Positions 22,490 through 33,491 are shown, numbered from the stretch's first letter. The stretch: DNA of 64,000 bases from Gymnothorax reevesii (GCA_029721435.1 CM056583.1:76883120-76947119); one strand, 5' to 3'. The notes: generated by a model from the sequence alone, not told the origin. Program-made: numbers and translations.

Positions 22490-24046
22490 ATGGATAGTAC
22501 ACAACAGCTATAGAGCGCTCGGTTGTGTTATGAAAATAATACAGGTTTTACAGACCGTTAAGTTCAGTTAGCGCGGACAAGTTGCTTGTGTGGAGCCAGT
22601 GAATCAATCACCTCTACATCTTCGCCTTTTTCGGCTTTTTATTAGCCAGAAGAATTTCTAAAGTGGGATGAAACTGTGTCACGGTAGTACAGAGAAATCA
22701 TTTGTTATACCAGACAGGTTACAGCTTCTGCGTTTTGCATTGCTTTCACGGTAGAATCAGTGAGCTAACTCAGATTATTGTGAAGTATCCGGCTGATCCC
22801 GGTAAGTGAAGCGAAACTAACCCAAACACGTACCCCAAGCTCAGCAAAACCTACGTCTGGTCTAACTGCAGCCTTTTACAGCACTTCTCCGGTTAGCTTC
22901 AACTGTAGAGGCTAAAATCGGGCTACGTAATAATGAAACTGCCACATTGATGCTTACCAAAGTAGCGCAAGCAACCGGGAGCATTTTAAGTAGCTCGGCA
23001 CGCTAACTAATCTGCTGAAAATATTCTGCTGAAAACATTCTTCTGAAAATTAGCAAATTCTTCTTTTTTTCATCAACTCAACTTGATATTGATAGATATA
23101 CATCTAAGGAATAACTGGTGAAAATTTCATCACAATATATTAAGAAATAAATAAATTATGAGGGAAAGTATAGATGTTTCTAGTTTTTCAGCAGAATAGC
23201 CCTACCCCGGTCATAACTACAGAGACAAACCCCTGCAGTACAGGTTTTGCAGACAGCAAGTTCTGTTACCGTGGACAGTTGTACTAAGAATCCAGATTTC
23301 AAACAAGTATTAAAAGTTAGCTTCAAGTGAGCTTTATGTTCACACAGCTTCTGTAGAATTTCCCCTGATATCACTTTTGCAAATTTAGGACACAAACATT
23401 AGCAACAGTAACTTGGCTATGTTAGCCGCAGTGCTACAGCCACAATCAACAGGCTATCACGTCAGGTTGGCTGATGCAGTAAAAGCAACTTAGAGCTTCT
23501 GTGTCTGAGTCATGGACAGTTACGACCAATACAGGCTTTATCGACAGATATTTTACAAATCCTGCGTTTGAGGCCTATCGCTTGTGGTCCTGCTAGCCAC
23601 CTGTGACACGTTAGCTTCACTTATATTGCACTTAGATTATTTGCTGTTTTATCGTCACTTACAGCTTGTGGCTCTGAGTGCTCGATCATGCAACTGCTTC
23701 AGGTTTCAGAAGCAGCTGAAACGCTTATCCACAAGGAATTATCCTTTATTGACAAAACTGTCTTTGGTGAAATGCTGAGCACAAGCAGCTAACATTCCTT
23801 TGGCCGTGGCTGTTTGCTGCCAGGAAACAAAAAAGCTACCCACTGATTTCTGGTGGCATCGTCTTTTGGAGTTTTTCTTTGCGTCCAAAGGTAAATGGAC
23901 AAGCAGCTTTGGGAGAGATATTGACAAAGCTGCACCTCTAATGCTCTGCGGTTATTCTTTCATATTTCCAAAAGTGAAGATGCAACTAAGGCATAGTATG
24001 ATCTGCCATTTTTAGTGGCTGCTGGAGTACTTAGTGCCTGCTAGAG

Positions 24047-25102
24047 TACTTTAGTGCCTTTGATACAGTTGATCATGTCGTCATGATTGATAGGCTGAAA
24101 AATTGGGTTGGGCTCTCTGGGACGGTTCTGAAATGGTTCTCTTCCTATCTGTCGAACAGAAAATATTTGGTTTCCCTCGGTGAATATGTATTCTCGTCTG
24201 TACTGCTTACTTCAGGTTTACCTCAAGGCTCCATACTTGGGCCTATATTGTTTTGTATTTATATGTTGCCTCTGGGTTTTATTATCAGTCAGCATAAAAT
24301 AGGTTTCCACTGTTATGCTGATGACACGTAGTTGTATATTTCAGTAAAATCCTCTGATTTCAGCAATGTGTTGTTCTTGCATGACTGTTCAGCTGATGTT
24401 CAAAATTGGCTGTCTAATAATTTTTTGTAGTTAAACTCAAATAAAACCGAGGTCATTATACTTGGTACAAAGTTGGTGTCGGATAAAATCCAATCATCAC
24501 TTGGACCTCTTGCTTCTAACATCAGGCCCTCTTCCTGAAATCTCTGTGTGATATTTGATACTGAACTCAAATTTGAGCTCCACATTAAGGAGCTTGTAGA
24601 GTCATGCTATTCGCAACTCTGTAACATAGCTAAAGTTAGGTCTGTTCTGTTGTTTGAAGATACGGAAAAATTATTAATGCTTTTATCTCGTCAAGATTAG
24701 ACTACTGCAACTCATTATTTATTTGTCTGAATAAGAAACTTTTGAACAAACTGCAAGTGGTTCAAAATTCAGCTGTTCACTAGAACAAATATAAGAGTCC
24801 ACATTACTCCAATTTTGGCATCTTTGCACTGGCTGCCAGTTCAATTCCGAATTGATGTTAAAATTCTGTTGCTTACCTTCAAAGCACTCCATGGCATGGC
24901 ACCAGAGTATATTAGTGAGCTTTTAAATCCTTACAGACCTAAAAGATTGCTAAGATCCTCCAAGCAAGCATTATTGGCTGTTCCAGGGTCCAGGTTAAAA
25001 ACAATGGGTGATCGAGCCCTCTCGGTTAAGGCTCCAATATTCTGGAACAGCCTCCCCAACAACATAAGAAATGCGACAAAAAGAGTCTCTATTGTCTTTT
25101 AA
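24047..25102 (+). pseudogene. L2-type reverse transcriptase, 3' half, with stops
   Basis: Reverse transcriptase that would copy its own RNA at a nicked target. The first frame (24047-24331) holds SAFDTVDH-like DTVDHVVMIDRL, the LPQGSILGPILF block of RT motif 4 and the catalytic YADDT (24316-24330). A TAG follows at once where related proteins have a glutamine. The next part (24340-24800) contains NWLSNNFL, KTEVIILGTK and a stop at each of several points. The last frame (24815-25102) is the conserved C-terminal region: SLHWLPVQFRIDVKILLLTF, GMAPEYISELL, RSSKQALLAVP and FWNSLP. No endonuclease domain is present. The copy is inactive. Confidence 0.88.
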
Positions 25103-25326
25103 ATCTCTTCTAAAGACTCATTTTTTAGGTTTAAACGATTTTACGGTTTAAATTCTTTTTATGGGTGTGTTTACATGTATGTCTCCTTTTATTATCTTGA
25201 TTTTTCCTATTTTGATGTTTAATTCCCCGTTTCCACATTTTGTTTTATTGCTTTTATGTACATGTATTTTGCCTGTTAGTGAAGCACTTTGTGCTGTATT
25301 GCTTGAAAGGTGCTATATAAATGAAA

Positions 25327-25351
25327 TGTATTATTATTATTATTATTATTA
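25327..25351. repeat. (ATT)n microsatellite, LINE 3' tail
   Basis: Eight ATT units forming the end of the L2 copy. Confidence 0.9.
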
Positions 25352-25711
25352 TTTCCAGTGTGGGCAGGTCCAGCGACGTGATTGGCTCTGGCTAGGTCTG
25401 TATTAATTTGACGGCATAACCTGACGTCAGGTTTTACCCAGATCTCGCGAAGATCTTGAGAGGAGCTGTTCAGAGAGGAAATCACATTCAAGAAATCATG
25501 TTCTTGGATTACGGCAAAATCCCTGTATCTTATGTTTTCAGAGGTTGAGCATGGACACCCAACATTATAACATCACTAATATGTATGAAAAGAAGGATCG
25601 GCATATTAGGTCCCCTTTAAAGTAGACATGTATTGAGATATCAGAAAATCAGCAAATTATACCTCTACGGGAAGCTAATGTCATGGAGATGATGAATAAA
25701 ATACTTTCTGG

Positions 25712-25913
25712 GGGCGCCCCGGTGGCTCATCAGTCTAAACACGCGTACCATAAAGGCTGTGTCCTTCCCACAGTGATTTGGGTTTGATTCCAGCTCGGGT
25801 CATTTTGTGCATGTCTTCCCCATTCTTCTCCCCAACCTTCCTGTCTCTCTACACTGAACAACTGTCAAATAAAGGAAAAAGTTCCCAGAAAATAATCTTT
25901 AAAAAAAAAAAAA
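25712..25913 (+). mobile_element. tRNA-derived SINE with 9-bp target duplication
   Basis: A 202-bp SINE. The head GGCGCCCCGGTGGCTCATCAG resembles a tRNA A box region and GGGTTTGATTCC a B box, the internal RNA polymerase III promoter. A body with CATTTTGTGCATGTCTTCCC and ACTGTCAAATAAAGG is followed by a poly(A) tail (25901-25913). ACTTTCTGG at 25703-25711 and again at 25914-25922 is a perfect target duplication, direct evidence of retroposition. It landed about 95 bases outside the TTAA element. Confidence 0.9.
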
Positions 25914-25922
25914 ACTTTCTGG

Positions 25923-26354
25923 ACACTTACTCAAATAAGAGAAAAAAGGCATTTTTAACACCATTTAAACTTGCACACATCCTTAAAAAGACCAGATGAA
26001 AATTTTCCCTTTCTGCTGATATAATTCACAGAAGACAGAAAAACACGATAAGGAAGTCACGTACATCAACCATCATCTGCCTGTCGAAATTTATTCATTT
26101 CTTGGCCTTGTTTCGTTTTATATTTCTAGTGGATTATAAATGTAGATTTACACATGAAAATAATGTCACTGTTGCTGGCGCAGAGCACACACCCCTGTAA
26201 TTTCTTTTTTTCCATGTGCGACAAGCAGAAGTGTAAACTTTCCATGACAAAGTTCTGGGTCATAAAAGTCTGCAGATTTGGTTTTTGGACATACTGTTTG
26301 TGGTCTCCTTTGTCTGCAGCGAGAACAATTTTTATCCGAATCTACTAGTCCGAG
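25923..26354. other. No feature seen
   Basis: Short spacer between the SINE and the first recognisable integrase codons; short frames only. Confidence 0.4.
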
Positions 26355-26652
26355 TTCTAATGTATTAGATCACGTGAGTAAATTCAGACAAAGACTCCAC
26401 CAGGCTTGTGACGCAGGAAGCAGTGCATTGGCTACCTCTCAGGGAGAAATGATTTGAAATATGATTTGAAAGGTTAGTGATAAGGTGTTGGCCCTTCTGC
26501 CCATTCCTAGTTCTGCTCTACAAGCTAAGTTTTCTGGCCCATATTTGATTGAGGATAAATTAAGCGAAAAAGACTATGTCATTGGTACCCCAGATCGCAG
26601 GAGGAAAACTTGTGTTTATCATGTAAACATGTTACAATCACGTCACATGTAA
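26355..26652 (+). pseudogene. Integrase C-terminal part (GPY/F module)
   Basis: The integrase would join the retrotransposon cDNA to the chromosome. A helical stretch VSKFRQRLHQAC is followed, after stops at 26465-26469, by DKVLALLPIPSSALQAKFSG and PYLIEDKL, the GPY/F module known at the C-terminus of gypsy integrases, then HVNMLQ and a terminating TAA at 26650-26652. The zinc-binding domain and DDE catalytic core are missing. Its position 5' of the reverse transcriptase is the notable point. Confidence 0.82.
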
Positions 26653-26777
26653 AGAATCTATTGCCACTCCCACCATCATACCAGCTGTAGTCACCAGTTT
26701 CACCTGTTACTGTTGTTCCCTCTCAGTATTCTCCTGAGAGTGATGGCCTGTGTGCAAATACTGTATCTTGCTTACGA

Positions 26778-27774
26778 TTGCAGAATTCAGAAATTTTGAG
26801 AACCCTGACGCTGTATTTGCAGCACTTGGATGTTTCAGCCCTAGCAGACATCATTCATTTGATTGAAGCGAATCTCAACTTATTTTCAGATATTTCATTA
26901 TGTACTACTGTTCTTTCACATGATATTGATGCGCTCATTAAACAGCATTTTTACAGAGTGAATCCCATAAAACGCTCCCTCCGCTAAAAGGAGACTGAAT
27001 ATCTATTGGAGCATGGTCTTGCTGTTCCTTGCTCCAGTGCCTGGAGTTCCCCCCTTGCTTATTTGTGCCCAGGCCAGATCAAACTTTGCGTTTCCGTACA
27101 GATTATAGGAAAGTAAATAACATCACAAAAGCTGACTCGTATCCCCTGACAAGAATGGAGGATTATGTTGATTATGTTGGCTCAGCTACTTTTGTCACAA
27201 AATTTGTTTTGCTAAAAGGCTATTGGCAAGTGCCACTAACCTCCCGTGCCTCCGAGATTTCTGCTTTTGTAACTCCTGACGCCTTCCTCCAATACACCAT
27301 GATGCCTTTTGGTCTTCCAATGCTCCCCCTACATTCCAGCGGTTTATGAATACAGTCTTAGCCAGGGTAAAGAATTGTGAAGTTTACCTTGACGATGTAG
27401 TGGCTTATTCAGACACCTGGGCTGAACATGTTGACAGTTTATCTGACATTTTTAGGAAACTTAAAGATGCCAAATTGACCTTAAACTTGGCTAAATGTGA
27501 GTTCGGTAAGGCTACAGTTGCTACAGTTACCTATCTTGGTAAGCAAGTGAGTCAAGGTGAGGTACGCCCCCTTCATGCCAAAGTCCAAGCCATCCTAGCG
27601 TATCCAGTACCTGAAACTAGGCGTGAACTTTGTCGTTTCCTGGGCATGGCTGGATATTTTTGTAGTTTTTGCAAGAATTTTGCCGATGTTGTCTGTCCCC
27701 TTACTAGCTTCATCAGTGAAAAGAAACGTTTTGTCTGGTCATCCGCTTGCCAACATGCTTTCGAATCTTGTTGA
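26778..27774 (+). pseudogene. Gypsy reverse transcriptase, frameshifted
   Basis: Reverse transcriptase of the same element. The N-terminal linker (HDIDALIKQHFYRVNPIKR, 26922-26978) ends at a TAA at 26985-26987 where related proteins have a glutamine codon. A frameshift near 27055 restores LFVPRPDQTLRFRTDYRKVN. RT motifs follow: LLKGYWQVPL, FVTPDAFLQYTMMPFGL, then a one-base shift near 27320. The catalytic box YLDDVV is at 27379-27396, with LNLAKCEFGKA and FLGMAGYFCSFC after it. A 9-bp direct duplication (GCTACAGTT at 27510-27527) adds three residues before the TYLGK block. The last frame stops at 27774. Two shifts and two stops make it inactive. Confidence 0.88.
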
Positions 27775-27817
27775 GCCCTTCTCTGCAGCTCAACAGTCCT
27801 TGCAGCCCCAAGTTTCA

Positions 27818-28195
27818 CCCGACCATTTAAATTAGAGGTTGATGCCAGTGCCAGCGGGGTTGGGGCAGTGTTGTTGCAAGAAGATGAGCAAAGTATTGAT
27901 CACCCGGTCTGTTATTTCTCGAAAAAGTTCAGGTCCGCTCAGGTACATTATAATACTGTCGAAAAGGAAGCTCTTTTGTTACTGCAGCATTTTGAAGCTT
28001 ATGTAGGTTCCAACCCGATGCCTGTGGTTGTGTTTACAGACCACAACCCCCTGGTGTTCTTGAGTCGAATGCGGAATTCAAATCATAGGTTAATGAGATG
28101 GTCATTGTTGTTACAAGATTTTAATTGACATTCATCATAAAAAAGGTACAGACAATGTGTTCGCGGATGCCCTATATCGTGTGTCAGGTCAGTCT
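27818..28195 (+). pseudogene. Gypsy RNase H, degraded
   Basis: RNase H that would remove the RNA strand during reverse transcription. Active-site positions are visible: VDASASGVGAVLLQ (first aspartate), EKEALLLL (glutamate), FTDHNPLVFL (aspartate), then the NHRLMRWSLLLQDF block ending in a stop at 28126-28128. Compared with the family the segment after EKEALLLL is about four residues short. A HHKKGTDNVFADAL relic follows in another frame (28132-28175). Confidence 0.85.
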
Positions 28196-28229
28196 TTAAC
28201 AGATTTCTGGTGGGGGGGATTTTGGATCT

Positions 28230-28241
28230 CAAGAAGGGGAG
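28230..28241 (+). promoter_or_regulatory. Polypurine tract of the gypsy element
   Basis: AAGAAGGGGAG immediately precedes TATTACAACCCTGG; in this family the tract is followed by an LTR starting TGTTAC, so the first G is mutated. Polypurine tracts prime plus-strand synthesis. Confidence 0.7.
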
Positions 28242-28900
28242 TATTACAACCCTGGCCGTATTTTGGTTTTTTTTTTTAATTTCTGTTTTGCTGTAACAAA
28301 TTGGAGTCCTTTACCCAATGCTCTTGCAGTGTGCTAATTGACATGTACGGATCCAGCGCAGATTGGTTGTGCTGCAGAGGTGTGGTTGTCACGGATTGGC
28401 TGTCTCTGGGGGATCCGCAGGAAGCCAGGAAAATCAACACAGGCGGTTTGGCTTTGGTGCTCATCTTTTAGGTTAGCAGCATATTTGTCATTGAGTGCGA
28501 ACTATGAAATGTGTCTGACATGATCTCGTAAACTTGTGTTCAGTAATAATTGTCTTTTCATTCTGTATGGTACCTATCTAGACGTAAAAATGAGAAAAGC
28601 TTATTGCGGGTTGCTGACTGCATTGTTGTTAATCTGATAACTTGTGATCCAGACCTGGTAGCCACATTTCTGTTAATTGGCAAAATCTAGAATTGCTGAC
28701 TGTATTGTCGTTAACCTGTAAATCTGTGTTGAGACCTCCGTCAATTACACTGCTTTTTCAGTATAGTGAAGCTGTAGGAGTGAGCTGTCATTTTAAGAAA
28801 AAAAATTTTTCTCCTGTTTATTGGCCAGATCAGAGAGTCCAAATATATGCACTTCTCTTTAGTTTTTTTTTTTTTTTTTCTCGTGCAACAGAATCCGAAT
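28242..28900 (+). mobile_element. Putative 3' LTR of the Gmr1-type element
   Basis: The left edge is set by the polypurine tract. The right edge could not be found because no 5' LTR or target duplication is available for comparison; the T18 tract at 28863-28880 may lie inside or outside. No coding content. Confidence 0.5.
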
Positions 28901-29830
28901 CACGAAGTTAGTTCCTATTTTTTTGTTTATTTTGTTGGCCTGGACTCACTCTGAAGATAGGGTTATCAACATTTAGCTGATGTTTTATGTACATGGGATA
29001 ATTTCCAGAGTACTTTATTTGAATCTCAAACTCAGATGGTGGAACTGGTGGGTGGATATTTTGCATCATAATTGTCTAGATTTGGGCTTGCTAACTGCTC
29101 AAAATATCTATATGTATCTCATAAATTATTCAAAATTGGTGTGATACAACCAATGAGGTACAGGTTTGGTATCACACACACACGCACAAGTGATACAGCT
29201 TTCTAGCATTGCGTTTAATCAGACTCCGTTAATTGACAAATGTCAACTGATATGCTCACAAAGGTAATTTTACAAAATTTGCTGGTAACTGTTCACTATT
29301 GCTGACGTTAGCTTCTAGTTGACACTTTTTTCATGTCAAAGGGATGAATAATCTGTCAGCTTGAAAGCTAATGCTTTTTACCAGTAAAGTTATAAGCTAC
29401 GCATGTAACTGTTGTTGTAGACGCTTGAATTTATTATTTAGAGAATAGCGATAGGATGCAAAATAGAAAATGATTCATCCCATTGACTTGAATAGACTGC
29501 CAACCAAAGGCTCGCTGCATAAATGTGATATCTCAGGCACACTCACTGGAGCTCCCCTATGTATATTTGATGTCCAATGTCAAGCAGGGGTTAAAAAAAA
29601 TCTAACATTTTTAGTGGATTTTGATGACTGATTTGCAATGTAAAATACACATACAATAGTTTATGAGTCACAATTGCTCACAAGGGATGTCACAGCTTTT
29701 GGCCTAATTCCCAATGCTGTTCAAAGACAATATTGCCGGTTGATAAAAGCCCGGTTCACATCCATGAATGCTCTATTCCATTATCAGCATTAGTATTTGC
29801 AATGACGTCACAGTGGTAACTCGAACCATT
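28901..29830. other. No feature seen
   Basis: AT-rich; a short CACACACACGCAC run at 29175 and nothing else delimited. Confidence 0.4.
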
Positions 29831-29837
29831 GGTGACT

Positions 29838-29993
29838 ATGGCAGTTAGCACGAGCGACAAAGAAAGTTGGTTCTGTCAGTCTCAGAAAGTTCATGAAATA
29901 GATGGTGCAGACGACAGTGGAAATGTCAGTGACAGTGACCAAGGCGCCACTGCTCTTAGCCAGCCTTCTGGCACAGCTGTTGATTTGACATGA
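29838..29993 (+). CDS. Small acidic ORF of unknown nature
   Basis: ATG at 29838 opens 51 codons with a Ser/Asp-rich centre (DGADDSGNVSDSDQG) and stops at 29991-29993. A GTAAGT donor-like site lies at 30015-30020. Acidic Ser-rich starts are common in transposase and transcription-factor first exons, but there is no motif to name and it may be chance. It sits just before an inverted repeat. Confidence 0.2.
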   Translation: MAVSTSDKESWFCQSQKVHEIDGADDSGNVSDSDQGATALSQPSGTAVDLT

Positions 29994-30018
29994 CCCCAAA
30001 GTCCAGTTCATTTGGTAA

Positions 30019-30168
30019 GTGAGAACACAAGCCTACCGTGCTCGGGTATGGTAGGCAAGTACGGGTGGAAGAAGTGGACCCGGGCACGGTTCATCCAAAC
30101 TTGTACCAAATGCGAAAGCAACCATACTTGAGCACGGAAGATTAGTGTTACGGCTCTTTTGTTCTCAC
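30019..30168. repeat. 150-bp inverted repeat, MITE-like
   Basis: GTGAGAACACAAGCC and CCGTGCTCGGGTATGG on the left arm pair with CCATACTTGAGCACGG and GTTCTCAC on the right. A related GC-rich segment with GTGGCACGGTACAG and a TGTGTGAATGCACCCC end lies at 30990-31040, so the true element may extend there. Confidence 0.55.
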
Positions 30169-30169
30169 A

Positions 30170-31045
30170 AACGCAGCGGCGAAAGGATCTCTCCATTGAA
30201 ATGAAGGAATTCAATGCTTGCTCGAAATTTAGGCGGACAATAACATACAATGACAACTAGATATTACACACATAAATCAGAGATTTATAGAATAATTTGT
30301 GAATATTTACATTTGCTTGGTTGTACAGAACAGTGCCATGACAAACTAAAGAAAATGTGGCTGCGAGATTTCAAAGTATGAAACACAGTGTGAAAGTCTG
30401 GCCGCTCAAATTACAAGAAAGATACATTTTCGTGGTATGAGGCAGTGGGCAGTATAATCCGCCAAAAATGCAAGGGCAAAAGAATTCCATATTCAACATC
30501 CACCAATGTAATTTAATATGTATTTTTTCAGCTTACCTTGATGTTTGGGTACTAAAATATCCGGATGTGTGTAAAAACATCAAGCATCCAGTCAAGTGAA
30601 TTTAGTTTAATTTCTTGTGCTGCTATACGTGGTAATCAATGTTACTGATGGTTGCTCGGGCACGCGCAGCATATGCATTCGCGATTATAATATTCAATAT
30701 TGATATTCTGAACCCCCTTTTCACTCATAACCCCCCTGAAAATATATTCACGCCTCCTTTTAAAATCGTACTGGCAAATAAAAAGCCGAAAAAAGCGGAG
30801 TTTGCATACCGAATTCTTTCCACGCAAGGGTTTGCTTCTTCCTCTTTCTATATATTTCCTTATTTAAAACCACCCAGGCGCATACCGCAATGTGCTGTAT
30901 CAGAATTGACATATGCAGGTGTACTCGGGGTACGGTACGATATTACTAGTGTGAAAGCTGACCAGCGGGGGAAGAAGGGAGGGTGGACAATCGTATTGTG
31001 GCACGGTACAGAACAATCGCACCTTGTGTGAATGCACCCCTAAGG
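30170..31045. other. Possible remainder of a larger DNA transposon
   Basis: Bounded on the left by the inverted repeat and on the right by GTGTGAATGCACCCCTA, which looks like an hAT-type terminus. A 130-codon frame (30639-31031) shows no motif. No matching left terminus was found. Confidence 0.3.
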
Positions 31046-31049
31046 CTAT

Positions 31050-32855
31050 GGGCTCCAGCTAAAATGATAAAGAGATGTACTGACCTGATTTCTCTTTCAC
31101 GAGCGAAAATCACACATTTCCTGCGGTATTTTGTATTGGCTAAAAAATAATTTTGTTTACATCAGCTCAAGTGTGAGGTAGGGGGGTGAAGTTTTGCATG
31201 TGTCTTTCTTGAAGTGCAGTTTATTTTAAAAAGCCCCGAAAACCGAATAATCCAATCAGTTGCTTTCATTACATCAGGAAAGTGTAGCACGGTAAATATT
31301 ACACGAGTAGATTTTGCAAAATGTTTTTTTCAAAAAACTTGACCATTTTGTTGTGCATGCTAGCAACCTTCTTGACATCAGTCTGTGAACTACTCCTAGC
31401 CATCATGTGAGCCTAAAGTTACCCATTTCATTCATGACGTTACTGTGGCATGCAAGTCATAACTTTAAAATCTTGCCACTTGCTTTTTTATTTGGGAATC
31501 GAATACAAGAAAAAAAAATGTAAAGACGCAGTTTGTAATGGATCATGTATGTGATATAATGCGCAGTAATGTGATTTATCCTCCATTTGACTTGAATCTT
31601 ATTTCAAAGTTCTCTTGAAAATTGTGAGTGAGTTGAGCAAAAAGAAAGGTTTGATGTGGGAATCCATGCTGGTGACTCAGTTGCTAAGAGATCTACATGA
31701 ACTTTTATGCATGTTAGATGCATTAATTGACCACAATTACACAGAGCTCATTCGCTTAAACTGGGGAAAAAAACAGGCTCTTACGTTGATTTCTTTTGGC
31801 AAATTAAGAGAGCCAGAGACAAAAATGATGCAAAATATTTCATCTGAAACATTGCCACTTAGATAAGTCAGATAAGTCTGTTAAATGAGCCGGTAATTGC
31901 CATTGTGAAAACGGCACGCTGACATAACCAGGGCTAAATTATATAAGTGTCATACCTGATTGTGTGACTTCACGTTGATAGAGGCATCATAACTAGATCT
32001 CATATCATACCAAATCTCAAGATCTCATTAAGTCTTCAAAACCAGATTTCGTAAGAAAAAAAAAAAAGGACCTAACGTGTCGCTACACTGTGCAGTATTG
32101 CCATTTTGCAAAAAAGAGACAGAAAGCCAGAGAGGTCATCAAAATCTTCTCACTCCTGATATGTGCCGTTCTTGATATATTTGCCAGGTTGCATAAACTG
32201 TATTTTCTTTCCCACTCAGGTCTGGAGACCCGCATGCAGCTTTGCTCAAGACTAGGGCCCCAAAATGTGATCACAGCAAATGTCTTGTGCTGGGAAGAAA
32301 GGTTGATTAAGCCAAGTGAAATACCTCAGCCAGAATGTCTGCTTGGTTTAATTTGTTAATAGCTTTAGCTCAAAATTCAAGAGTCATCAGAAGATGACCT
32401 ATCCCCCTCAGGCCCCACTATCCATTAATTCATCTAATAAGGGAAAGAGTAAAATATCACAAATCCTAAAATATCCAAAGACTCCAGTCTAGCACCTGAT
32501 TGGTATGCATAGCAAGTTTCGTTAAAAAAATATTGAATGGTATTCGAGTTCTGCTCCGGAGATGATTATGGACGGACATACTGATGACTATATAAATACA
32601 AATAAACATGAATCAGCCATATTCATATAGAACTAGGCAAAATTTTTTTGCGAAATACTTAGTTTTGAACTTGACCTATATCCTTGTTGAACTTCGACTC
32701 GTTGAACTTTGTTGAACTTTGCCAACCTTACACAATTTTGTTTCCGGACCAGCACAATTGCAAAATTTCAGTTTGGAGAGCCCTACATTGGATAGACAGT
32801 AACCACCATAATACACAAGTACCTTTCCCTCGTGACAGTTTAGGACCCGGGTCAG
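31050..32855. other. No gene recognised
   Basis: AT-rich with A12 at 32056-32067. TTGAACTT-type units repeat at 32690-32720 (GTTGAACTT three times). Frames under 90 codons lack motifs. Confidence 0.4.
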
Positions 32856-32856
32856 C

Positions 32857-33180
32857 TTGTATCAATCAGGCTCCTCAGGAGAATTTGATAGGAACTGGCG
32901 TCACAGGACACACCCTATCATGGCGGCGTGCAAAGACGCAGCGGTTCAGTGCTTTTATTTTCGGTGCTTCATATTGCTGTTTTTGTATGTGTTGTATGTG
33001 TGTTTGACCACTGTCTGTTGGACGAACAACATCTACAACCGACACAATCTCCTAAAGCTAGGTTTTAGGAGCGAACATCGTGTTACAGCTGAGTTTCTCC
33101 GTTCGCATGAGATACCAGCGGACATAGCCGGGACTTCGGGCTCCCTGTGGAGAAGCGGGGTTGCAGGGCCGGTGCCTTAG
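32857..33180 (+). pseudogene. Possible N-terminal fragment of a LINE open reading frame
   Basis: A frame of 107 codons. From the ATG at 32920 (in a CATCATGGCGGCG-like context) it begins MAACKDAAVQ, has a hydrophobic run (residues about 12-28 from that ATG), then YNRHNLLKLGF and FLRSHEIPADIAG. The pattern YxRxxLLxLG followed by a P-E/D-I segment is what I associate with the start of fish non-LTR retrotransposon ORF2 proteins. Nothing after 33180 continues it. It could also be a chance frame. Confidence 0.35.
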
Positions 33181-33454
33181 TGTGGCTACGTAAGCAGCCA
33201 AACAAGCTTATTGATCCATGGCGTCATGAAGCTCCCCAGTCTTCCGGAGACACCACCATAAATACCACATTTCCCTTGACACCACCTGGCAAATATTCTG
33301 GGGAGTCAATGGCTGACACATCCTGAGGAAAGCCAAACAACTTGCTGTTATATTGCAGGCCACACAAGTCCTTTGAAGTTTTGGATGAACCTCAGCTCCT
33401 GGGCTCCTCCAGTTTGTCAGCCTTTTGCTGCATCCCAGCTTGATCCCCCGTCTT

Positions 33455-33456
<2 letters not shown>

Positions 33457-33488
<32 letters not shown>
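33457..33488. repeat. (GT)n microsatellite
   Basis: Sixteen GT units; it explains the HTHTH run of the 164-codon minus-strand frame here, which I do not regard as a gene. Confidence 0.95.

Positions 33489-33489
<1 letters not shown>

Positions 33490-33491
<2 letters not shown>

Larger units (their letters stand above)
24030..25352 (+). mobile_element. L2-type LINE, 5' truncated
   Basis: Non-LTR retrotransposon fragment holding the late part of the reverse transcriptase, the C-terminal domain and the 3' end. The 3' terminus GGTGCTATATAAATGAAATG leads into (ATT)n, as is known for L2 and related LINEs. The 5' junction lies near 24010-24050 within the TTAA element. Clade assignment is from motif recognition. 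Confidence 0.82.
19661..25616. mobile_element. Nearly 6-kb composite element with 16-bp inverted ends and TTAA flanks
   Basis: The left end AGGTGACCTAATATGC and the right end GCATATTAGGTCCCCT are inverted repeats with 15 of 16 positions matching, and TTAA lies directly outside both (19657-19660, 25617-25620). Removing the solo LTR at 19680-21279 restores an uninterrupted element of about 4.35 kb. Its interior has no surviving transposase that I can recognise. It contains a MITE-type tandem block (22091-22489) and an L2 LINE (about 24030-25352). Several phrases (for example at 21360-21500 and 23770-23960) are like a high-copy fish DNA transposon. TTAA targets point to piggyBac- or Kolobok-type mobilisation, which I infer. 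It is a large non-autonomous element carrying younger insertions, not a gene cluster. Confidence 0.75.
26355..28900 (+). mobile_element. Gmr1-type Ty3/gypsy LTR retrotransposon, 5' truncated
   Basis: Order on the plus strand: end of integrase (about 26355-26652), linker, reverse transcriptase (26985-27580), connection, RNase H (27815-28128), polypurine tract (28230-28241) and the start of a 3' LTR. In ordinary gypsy elements the integrase lies downstream of RNase H; integrase upstream is the hallmark of Gmr1, first described in Atlantic cod. No protease, gag, integrase core or 5' LTR remains. The right limit of the LTR is uncertain. Confidence 0.85.
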
